This document shows, one piece after another, positions 1-4,895 of a DNA stretch of 5,453 bases. Where the stretch lies: contig JAATFS010000009.1 in the NCBI GenBank assembly GCA_015655035.1, positions 1 through 5,453 on the forward strand, read 5' to 3'. Source of the DNA: Lysobacterales bacterium. GTDB lineage: Bacteria; Pseudomonadota; Gammaproteobacteria; Xanthomonadales; Xanthomonadaceae. Position 1 is the first letter of the stretch; each line of letters opens with the position of its first letter. The notes beneath the pieces are model-generated. The model was not told where the DNA came from. It was given only the letters and a program-made list of their open reading frames with translations, and ran no database searches. The position numbers were made by a program, and so were the translations under genes.

Positions 1-150
1 GCGCCGGGATACGGCCAGCGACGGCCACAGCCAGGTTCTGGTCGCCGTGTTGTGCAAAGTGGTGCGCGGCGGCGGGTGGTGAAACCGTCGCAGCTTTTCC
101 ACAAACGCTGTGGAGCCAGCCTGTATCAACCTGTGGATAGTCTTCGGCAG

Positions 151-166
151 CCTTGGTGCGCCAAGG
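151..166. repeat. Inverted repeat CCTTGG-TGCG-CCAAGG
   Basis: This is a perfect 6-bp stem with a 4-base TGCG loop, in repeat unit one. A closely related stem with the same outer arms and loop core occurs at 266-280 in unit two, inside a longer stem. No T-run follows on either strand, so a terminator role for this copy is not supported. Confidence 0.55.
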
Positions 167-179
167 AGCTTCATTGCGT

Positions 180-196
180 TGGTGAAAATTTCACCA
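180..196. promoter_or_regulatory. Operator-like palindrome TGGTGAAA-A-TTTCACCA
   Basis: This is an 8-bp perfect inverted repeat around a single central A, at the start of repeat unit two. The left half (TGGTGAAA) also occurs alone at 77-84 and 294-301, but only this copy has the matching right half. The form suits binding of a dimeric regulator, though no promoter or adjacent gene start could be tied to it. An adjoining short dyad, GCGCC-A-GGCGC, occupies 197-207. Confidence 0.35.
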
Positions 197-259
197 GCGC
201 CAGGCGCGTTGTCCACACCCGATGTGGATCGATATTGGCAAAGCCTGTGGGTAACTTTC

Positions 260-286
260 GTCCCGCCTTGTGCGGCAAGGCGGGAC
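260..286 (-). terminator. Strong hairpin behind miaB, probable terminator
   Basis: GTCCCGCCTTG at 260-270 pairs perfectly with CAAGGCGGGAC at 276-286, an 11-bp stem with a 5-base loop, beginning 21 bases beyond the miaB stop codon. Position and strength suggest it ends or stabilises the miaB transcript. There is no clear U-run after it on the minus strand, only a short mixed stretch beginning GAAAGTT, so termination may be inefficient, or the stem may mainly protect the 3' end. It is also the hairpin element of repeat unit two, which leaves its primary role open. Confidence 0.55.
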
Positions 287-307
287 GGCAGGTTGGTGAA
301 AAAATGA

Positions 308-1753
308 TCAGGCGGCCGCGACGTCGTCCAGGCGCAAACGCCCACGCAACGAGTTGCTCATCGCTTCGGTGATCTCCACATCGACGAACTGGCCGATCAG
401 GCGCGGATGGCCCGGGAAGTTCACCGAACGCATGTTTTCGCTCTTGCCGGTCAGCTCGTTCGGGTTCTTGCGCGAGGGGCCCTCGACCAGGACCGACTGC
501 ACCGTGCCGACCATCCGCTGCGAGATGCCGGCGGCGTGGTCGTTGATGTGCGCCTGCAGGCGCGCCAGCCGCGCCTGCTTGACCGCTTCGGGGGTGTCGT
601 CTTCGAGGTCGGCGGCAGGGGTGCCGGGGCGGCGCGAGTAGATGAACGAGAAGCTCTGGTCGAAGCCTACGTCCTCGATCAGTTTCATGGTCTTGTCGAA
701 GTCGGCATCGGTTTCGCCGGGAAAGCCGACGATGAAGTCCGAACTGATCGAGATGTCCGGGCGCACCGCGCGCAGCTTGCGGATCTTGGACTTGAATTCA
801 AGCGCGGTGTAGCCGCGCTTCATCGCACTGAGGATACGGTCGCTGCCGGCTTGCACCGGCAGATGAAGGTAGTTGGCCAACTGCGGCACGTCGCGGTAGG
901 CATCCACCAGCGAATCGCTGAACTCCAGCGGATGCGAGGTGGTGAAGCGAATGCGGCCGATGCCATCGATCTGCGCAATGGTGCGGATCAGCAGGCCGAG
1001 GTCGGCGATTTCGCCGTCGCCATAGGGGCCGCGATAGGCATTGACGTTCTGCCCGAGCAGGTTGATCTCGCGCACCCCTTGTGCGGCGAGCTGGACCACC
1101 TCGACCAGCACGTCCTCGAATGGACGGCTGACCTCCTCGCCACGGGTATAGGGCACCACGCAGAACGAGCAGTACTTGGAGCAGCCTTCCATGATCGACA
1201 CGAACGCAGACGGCCCTTCCGCGCGTGGCTCGGGCATGCGGTCGAACTTCTCGATTTCCGGGAAGCTGATGTCCACCTGCGACTTGCCCGATTCGCGCCG
1301 GGCGCGGATCAGTTCGGGCAAGCGGTGCAGGGTCTGTGGGCCGAACACCAGGTCCACGTACGGCGCACGCTTGACGATCGCTTCGCCTTCCTGCGATGCC
1401 ACGCAGCCGCCGACGCCGATGATCACCGGCTTGCCACCGGCCTTGAGGGCCTTCCAGCGTCCCAGCTGGCTGAACACCTTCTCCTGCGCCTTCTCGCGGA
1501 TCGAGCAGGTGTTGACCAGCACCACGTCGGCTTCTTCGGGGTTGTCGGTCAGCTCCAGCCCCTCCGATGCAGCGAGCACGTCGGCCATCTTGGCCGAGTC
1601 GTACTCGTTCATCTGGCACCCGTGGGTCTTGATGTACAGCTTGCCGCGGACCACGGCGGGCGCGGCGGGCTTGCCCACTGGCAGCGGGATGAGGGCGGGG
1701 GAGTCCACGGCAGCAGCCGGGGGCGTGAATACAGGGGCGGGCGTCCCGGGCAT
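308..1753 (-). CDS. miaB: tRNA-2-methylthio-N6-dimethylallyladenosine synthase MiaB
   Basis: The 481-residue product is a cytoplasmic radical-SAM methylthiotransferase that converts i6A37 to ms2i6A37 in tRNAs reading UNN codons. The N-terminal methylthiotransferase domain (about residues 38-155) has the three auxiliary [4Fe-4S] cysteines C46 (in THGCQMNEYDS), C83 (VNTCSIR) and C117 (GGCVAS). The radical-SAM core follows, with CSKYCSFC giving C191, C195 and C198. A TRAM RNA-binding domain occupies about 411-475. All key residues are present. I chose the ATG at 1751-1753 (MPGTPAPV): a GGA lies 9 bases upstream, whereas the frame stays open about 100 codons further in a basic, low-complexity stretch overlapping the divergent gene. 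This leaves a Pro/Ala-rich extension of about 35 residues before the conserved KLYIKTHGC; a GTG at codon 34 is an alternative start. The gene diverges from the transglycosylase gene. Confidence 0.97.
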   Translation of the reverse strand: MPGTPAPVFTPPAAAVDSPALIPLPVGKPAAPAVVRGKLYIKTHGCQMNEYDSAKMADVLAASEGLELTDNPEEADVVLVNTCSIREKAQEKVFSQLGRWKALKAGGKPVIIGVGGCVASQEGEAIVKRAPYVDLVFGPQTLHRLPELIRARRESGKSQVDISFPEIEKFDRMPEPRAEGPSAFVSIMEGCSKYCSFCVVPYTRGEEVSRPFEDVLVEVVQLAAQGVREINLLGQNVNAYRGPYGDGEIADLGLLIRTIAQIDGIGRIRFTTSHPLEFSDSLVDAYRDVPQLANYLHLPVQAGSDRILSAMKRGYTALEFKSKIRKLRAVRPDISISSDFIVGFPGETDADFDKTMKLIEDVGFDQSFSFIYSRRPGTPAADLEDDTPEAVKQARLARLQAHINDHAAGISQRMVGTVQSVLVEGPSRKNPNELTGKSENMRSVNFPGHPRLIGQFVDVEITEAMSNSLRGRLRLDDVAAA

Positions 1754-1782
1754 GGCGCTTATTCCAGACGGGTGGCGGGCGG

Positions 1783-1800
1783 GCAACCCCGAAGGGCTGC
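1783..1800 (-). promoter_or_regulatory. UUCG-tetraloop hairpin in the probable miaB leader
   Basis: Read on the minus strand, GCAGCCC-TTCG-GGGTTGC forms a 7-bp stem (one G-U pair) closed by a C(UUCG)G tetraloop, 29 bases before the miaB start. The plus-strand version would have an A-C mismatch and no stable loop, so the minus RNA is the likely user. A -10-like TACAAT (minus strand, 1818-1813) would place the transcript start near 1806, leaving this hairpin almost at the 5' end of the mRNA. No good -35 was found at normal spacing. Likely roles are mRNA stability or limiting ribosome access; this is inference. Confidence 0.45.
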
Positions 1801-1839
1801 AATGAGCCGGATATTGTATCGGTAATAATCTCCTGCGAC

Positions 1840-1853
1840 GCCAAGTACTTGGC
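1840..1853. promoter_or_regulatory. Perfect 14-bp palindrome in the divergent intergenic region
   Basis: GCCAAGTACTTGGC is fully self-complementary. It lies between the divergent starts of miaB and the transglycosylase gene, 31 bases before the latter's ATG. A -10-like AATAAT (1824-1829, plus strand) just upstream would put a transcript start near the left edge of the palindrome, which would suit a repressor site. The -35 is poor and no regulator is identified. Confidence 0.35.
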
Positions 1854-1884
1854 AATACCCGGTGAAGTTGGGACACTCGCCGCC

Positions 1885-2817
1885 ATGAATCGGTTGCCGG
1901 GGTTTCTGGGGCTGTTGCTCGCCATGCTGACAGTCGCGCCAGCCAGCGCTGGCACTGTGTACAAGTGCATCGGCGACGACGGTGTGCCCAGCTATGGCGG
2001 CAAGCGCGTGGCCGGGGCACGTTGCAGCGTGATCGGCCAGTTCGCCCCGGCACGGTCCACGGTTACGCCGCCCACCGCAAAGATGTCGCAGGTTGTCTCG
2101 GCCGAGCGCGGCAATGGCGTGCCTCCGGCCACGATCATCAGTCCGGCATCCGGGGTGGTGCGGGAACGCGGGGCAGCGGTGAAAACGCCATCTCGCGCGG
2201 CCACGCCAGGTCGATCCCGCCCCTCCGGTGGGCGCCGGGTCAATGGGCAAGTCTATGCCTACATGAAGGACGGCGTGCGCCACTATTCGAGTGCGCGCCC
2301 GCGCCAGGTCGCCAGCATCGAGGGCCTGCGCGCGATCCAGTACAGCTTCATCGAAACCTGCTATGCCTGTTCGCTCAATCCAGGCGTGAACTTCGGTGCG
2401 GTGCGCCTCGACACCCAGGCCTACCACCCAGAAATTGCCGCCGCCGCGCGCGAGTTCGGGGTCGAGGAGGCGGTGGTACGGGCGGTCATCCATGCCGAGT
2501 CGGCCTACAACCCCACCGCGCTCAGCCGTGCCGGCGCGCAGGGGTTGATGCAATTGATGCCGGGGACGGCGCGTCGTTTCGGCGTTGGCGATGCTTATGA
2601 CGCGGCGCAGAACATCCGTGGCGGGGTGCGCTACCTGGCCTGGCTGCTCAAGCGTTTCAACGGCGATATGGCCCTGGCCGCCGCTGGCTACAATGCCGGC
2701 GAAGGCGCGGTGGACCGTCACGGTGGCGTGCCGCCCTATAGCGAAACCCGCCGCTACGTGCAGCGGGTCGAGCTGCTGGCGGGCCGCTACCGCCAGGCGC
2801 AGGCGTCGGCGCAGTGA
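1885..2817 (+). CDS. Secreted lytic transglycosylase, SLT family, with DUF4124-like N-terminus
   Basis: The 310-residue product is predicted to be periplasmic and to cleave the MurNAc-GlcNAc bond of peptidoglycan, leaving 1,6-anhydro-MurNAc ends. Residues 1-22 form a signal peptide (hydrophobic LLLAML core, cleavage likely after ASA). Residues 24-47 (VYKCIGDDGVPSY) resemble a DUF4124 module, and 122-140 (QVYAYMKDGVRHYSS) look like a second, degenerate one, with a Pro/Ser/Arg-rich linker between. The SLT domain spans about 180-295: catalytic E205 in HAES, SRAGAQGLMQLMPGTA (214-229) and AGYNAGEGAV (267-276). Cysteines C28, C47 and a CYAC motif (C159, C162) could form disulfides. I chose the ATG at 1885, which gives a clean signal peptide; a TTG 12 codons upstream would spoil it. 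The ribosome site is weak. The family is firm, but the exact subclass and substrate preference are not. Confidence 0.93.
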   Translation: MNRLPGFLGLLLAMLTVAPASAGTVYKCIGDDGVPSYGGKRVAGARCSVIGQFAPARSTVTPPTAKMSQVVSAERGNGVPPATIISPASGVVRERGAAVKTPSRAATPGRSRPSGGRRVNGQVYAYMKDGVRHYSSARPRQVASIEGLRAIQYSFIETCYACSLNPGVNFGAVRLDTQAYHPEIAAAAREFGVEEAVVRAVIHAESAYNPTALSRAGAQGLMQLMPGTARRFGVGDAYDAAQNIRGGVRYLAWLLKRFNGDMALAAAGYNAGEGAVDRHGGVPPYSETRRYVQRVELLAGRYRQAQASAQ

Positions 2818-2875
2818 GGTTGCGCAGGGTGCGGTGTCGTACTTCTGTAGTCCTCGCCGATCGTGCGCCGCCGCA

Positions 2876-2905
2876 TTGTCTGGCTGCAAAGGGTTCAGCT
2901 ACACT
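2876..2905 (+). promoter_or_regulatory. Probable sigma70-type promoter of petABC
   Basis: TTGTCT (2876-2881) and TACACT (2900-2905) are spaced by 18 bases and match 4 of 6 positions each of the -35 and -10 consensus. Initiation near 2912 would give a leader of roughly 70 bases before petA. The leader holds a C-run and a GCGGC/GCCGC pairing possibility (2920-2924 with 2940-2944). This is the best candidate in the 167-bp gap after the transglycosylase gene. I saw no clear terminator for that upstream gene, so some read-through is possible. Confidence 0.45.
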
Positions 2906-2973
2906 GCGGTGGATTCATTGCGGCTCGACCCCCCCGCGGGCCGCTGGCAGCCTCAAGCTACCTAAATAAGTAT

Positions 2974-2978
2974 CGGAG
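2974..2978 (+). promoter_or_regulatory. Ribosome binding site of petA
   Basis: CGGAG lies 6 bases before the petA ATG, in a locally A/T-rich stretch (CTAAATAAGTAT just upstream) that should keep it unpaired. It is the clearest Shine-Dalgarno sequence in the window and supports the start at 2985. Confidence 0.7.
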
Positions 2979-2984
2979 TGCCGG

Positions 2985-3632
2985 ATGGCCAACGATGGGG
3001 TTAACGATCCCGCCAATACGGGACGTCGCAGGTTTCTGACCGCGACCACCGCTGTGGTGGGTGCGGTGGGTGCGGGGTTTCTTGCCGTGCCCTTCATCAA
3101 GTCGTGGAATCCGAGCGCGCGCGCCAAATTGGCCGGGGCCCCGGTGATCGCCGACATCAGTGCGTTGCAGGAGGGCCAGCGGCTGATCCTGGAGTGGCGC
3201 GGCCAGCCGATCTGGATCGTCAAGCGCTCCAAGGCGATGCTCGATGCGCTGCCCGGCCTGGATGGCCGGCTCAAGGACCCCGCGTCCGGCAATGCCGACC
3301 AGCAACCGGCCTATGTCCTGAAGAATTCCGACTATCGCTCGATCAAGCCAGAGATCTCGGTGCTGGTCGGGCTGTGCACACACCTGGGCTGCTCGCCGGA
3401 AATGGTCGCCGAGATCCGGCCCGAGCCGTACGACCCGCAGTGGAAGGGCGGCTACTTCTGTCCTTGCCACAAGTCGCGCTTCGACCTGTCCGGCCGCGTT
3501 TTCGACGGCGTACCGGCGCCGATCAACCTGCTGGTGCCCCCCCACCACTACCAGGACGACAACACGCTGATCATTGGCGTCGATCCCAGCGATGGGGGCG
3601 GCGCATCCGCGAACCGCACGGGGGCTGCCTGA
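2985..3632 (+). CDS. petA: Rieske iron-sulfur subunit of cytochrome bc1 (ubiquinol-cytochrome c reductase)
   Basis: This 215-residue subunit takes the first electron from ubiquinol at the Qo site and passes it from its [2Fe-2S] cluster to cytochrome c1. The N-terminus has a twin-arginine motif, R14-R15-R16-F17-L18, followed by one membrane helix (about 20-38), so it is probably an uncleaved Tat signal-anchor with the cluster domain in the periplasm. Rieske box 1 is CTHLGC (C131 and H133 as ligands, C136 for the disulfide). Box 2 is CPCHKSRFDLSGRVFDG (C159 and H162 as ligands, C161 for the disulfide). Box 2 has K163 where many Rieske proteins have Gly. The length is normal for proteobacterial bc1, with a short Gly/Ala tail after GVDPSD. 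It is the first gene of the operon, with its own promoter and a good ribosome site, ending 3 bases before petB. Confidence 0.97.
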   Translation: MANDGVNDPANTGRRRFLTATTAVVGAVGAGFLAVPFIKSWNPSARAKLAGAPVIADISALQEGQRLILEWRGQPIWIVKRSKAMLDALPGLDGRLKDPASGNADQQPAYVLKNSDYRSIKPEISVLVGLCTHLGCSPEMVAEIRPEPYDPQWKGGYFCPCHKSRFDLSGRVFDGVPAPINLLVPPHHYQDDNTLIIGVDPSDGGGASANRTGAA

Positions 3633-3635
3633 GCC

Positions 3636-4895
3636 ATGGCCAACATCCTTGTCCGTACCGCCGCTGGAGTGTTCGACTGGGTCAACGCGCGCGCGCCGGG
3701 GCTGCTGCCGGTCTACCGCAAGCACGTTACCGAGTACTACGCGCCGAAGAACTTCAACCTCTGGTACTACTTCGGTTCGCTGGCGCTGGTGGTGCTGGTC
3801 AACCAGATCGTGACCGGCATCTTCCTGACGATGCACTACAAGACCAGCGCTGCCGAAGCGTTCGCCTCGGTCGAGTACATCATGCGCGACGTGGAGTGGG
3901 GCTGGCTGATCCGCTACATGCACAGCACCGGCGCCTCGCTGTTCTTCATCGTGGTCTACCTGCACATGTTTCGCGGGCTGATCTACGGCAGCTACCAGAA
4001 GCCGCGCGAGCTGGTGTGGATCCTCGGCATGCTGATCTATCTGGTGCTGATGGCCGAAGCCTTCATGGGCTACGTGCTGCCATGGGGGCAGATGTCGTTC
4101 TGGGGGGCGAAGGTCATCATTTCGCTGTTCGGTGCAATCCCGGTGATAGGCAACGGCCTGACCGAGTGGATCATGGGCGATTACCTGCCGGGCGACGCCA
4201 CCCTCAATCGCTTCTTCGCGCTGCACGTGATCGCGCTGCCGCTGGTGCTGCTGCTGCTGGTGGTACTGCATCTGGGCGCGCTGCACGAGGTTGGTTCCAA
4301 CAACCCCGACGGGGTGGAGATCAAGAAGGGGCCCGTGGGCAATCGCTGGGATCCGGACAAGCCTGCCGACGGCATTCCGTTCCACCCTTACTACACGGTC
4401 AAGGACCTGGTCGGCGTCGGCTTCCTGCTGATCATTGCCGCTTTCATCATCTTCTTCGCGCCGGGTTTCGGCGGGCTGTTCCTGGAGCATGACAACTTCA
4501 CCGAGGCCAACCGCCTGGTCACGCCCGAGCACATCAAGCCGGTGTGGTACTACACCCCGTACTACGCGATGTTGCGGGTGGTGCCGAACAAGCTCGGCGG
4601 CGTGCTGGTGATGTTCTCCGCCATCGCGATCCTGTTCCTGGTGCCCTGGCTGGACAAGGCCAAGGTGCGGTCGATCCGCTATCGCGGCTGGATTTCCAGG
4701 CTGGCGCTGGGCACGCTGGCGGTGTGCTTCGTCTGGCTGGGGGTGATCGGCTCGGGGCCAGGCACCGATGCCCACGAGACCTATGTCGGGCGCGCGTTGA
4801 CCTTCCTCTACTTTGCATTCTTCATCACCATGCCGGTGTGGACTCGGCTGGACAAGACCAAGCCGGTGCCCGAGCGGGTGGCCACGCATGACTAG
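3636..4895 (+). CDS. petB: Cytochrome b subunit of cytochrome bc1
   Basis: This 419-residue, eight-helix inner-membrane protein carries hemes bL and bH and forms the Qo and Qi quinone sites. Heme ligands are H96 and H110 in helix B (MHSTGASLFFIVVYLH) and H197 and H212 in helix D. The helix B pair has 13 residues between ligands and the helix D pair 14. Conserved MGYVLPWGQMSFWGA (143-158) marks the Qo side. In the ef loop the usual PEWY reads PVWY (302-305), before YAMLRVVPNKLGGV. Hydrophobic segments lie near 43-65, 91-116, 126-148, 194-213, 257-277, 321-338, 355-373 and 386-402. It is a full-length b without fused c1. The ATG lies 3 bases after the petA stop with no strong ribosome site, suggesting translational coupling. 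The last 8 bases overlap petC. Confidence 0.98.
   Translation: MANILVRTAAGVFDWVNARAPGLLPVYRKHVTEYYAPKNFNLWYYFGSLALVVLVNQIVTGIFLTMHYKTSAAEAFASVEYIMRDVEWGWLIRYMHSTGASLFFIVVYLHMFRGLIYGSYQKPRELVWILGMLIYLVLMAEAFMGYVLPWGQMSFWGAKVIISLFGAIPVIGNGLTEWIMGDYLPGDATLNRFFALHVIALPLVLLLLVVLHLGALHEVGSNNPDGVEIKKGPVGNRWDPDKPADGIPFHPYYTVKDLVGVGFLLIIAAFIIFFAPGFGGLFLEHDNFTEANRLVTPEHIKPVWYYTPYYAMLRVVPNKLGGVLVMFSAIAILFLVPWLDKAKVRSIRYRGWISRLALGTLAVCFVWLGVIGSGPGTDAHETYVGRALTFLYFAFFITMPVWTRLDKTKPVPERVATHD

Larger units (their letters stand above)
95..254. promoter_or_regulatory. Cluster of DnaA-box-like sites
   Basis: Five 9-mers lie close to the DnaA box (TTATCCACA; relaxed form TTWTNCACA). They are TTTTCCACA at 95-103 (+), CTATCCACA at 132-140 (-), TTGTCCACA at 209-217 (+), CGATCCACA at 223-231 (-) and TTACCCACA at 246-254 (-). 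Only the first fits the relaxed consensus fully. The others have one mismatch, or two for 223-231. A sixth partial site (109-114) completes the first inverted pair. All recur at an exact 114-base offset between the two repeat units. A clustered arrangement fits DnaA binding or titration. It does not show an origin: no dnaA gene, AT-rich unwinding stretch or run of strict boxes is seen here. Another protein recognising TCCACA dyads is equally possible. Confidence 0.4.
77..301. repeat. Diverged tandem repeat, two units of about 103 and 114 bp
   Basis: Two neighbouring stretches, about 77-179 and 180-293, carry the same elements in the same order: TGGTGAAA (77-84; 180-187; again at 294-301 as the start of a third, aborted unit), TCCACA-N5-TGTGGA (98-114; 212-228), CCTGTGGRTA (131-139; 245-253) and a CCTTG/CAAGG hairpin with a TGCG loop (151-166; 266-280). 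Comparing 95-187 with 209-301 at a fixed shift of 114 without gaps, I count by hand about 59 identities in 93 positions, well above chance. Unit two has 11 extra bases after TGGTGAAA. The tail of an older unit may lie at 50-76 (TTGTGC then TGGTGAAA, 27 bases apart), but this is weak. No convincing gene is seen in 1-307 on either strand. The array ends at the miaB stop codon. Its function is unknown. Confidence 0.75.

Noticed and set aside
50..254. Reading the DnaA-box-like cluster as the chromosomal replication origin
   Set aside because: No dnaA, dnaN or rpmH gene is nearby, most boxes are imperfect and there is no AT-rich unwinding region. A DnaA-binding or unrelated role is kept only as a hypothesis.
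77..301. Interpreting the repeats as a CRISPR array
   Set aside because: The units are over 100 bp, diverged throughout and lack identical short repeats with unique spacers. No cas gene is present.
1..372. Open frame across the left edge (frame 1, TTG at 52), and a frame-2 stretch ending in TGA at 80-82
   Set aside because: Both run through the repeat array, have Arg-rich or shapeless translations and no ribosome site. The first would also run antisense into the end of miaB. A gene tail before position 82 cannot be fully excluded without the left flank.
407..1825. 472-codon open frame on the plus strand, opposite miaB
   Set aside because: It is the complement of a fully conserved miaB and its predicted protein is Arg/His/Ala/Gly-rich with no recognisable domain. 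Such long antisense frames are common in GC-rich DNA.
308..2053. MiaB extended by 100 codons to a start at 2053
   Set aside because: The extra N-terminus is basic and low in complexity, overlaps the divergent transglycosylase gene including its signal peptide, and has no family counterpart.
1966..2600. Overlapping plus- and minus-strand frames within the transglycosylase gene
   Set aside because: They are Arg-rich shadow frames with no domains, while the sense frame has a signal peptide and all SLT catalytic motifs.
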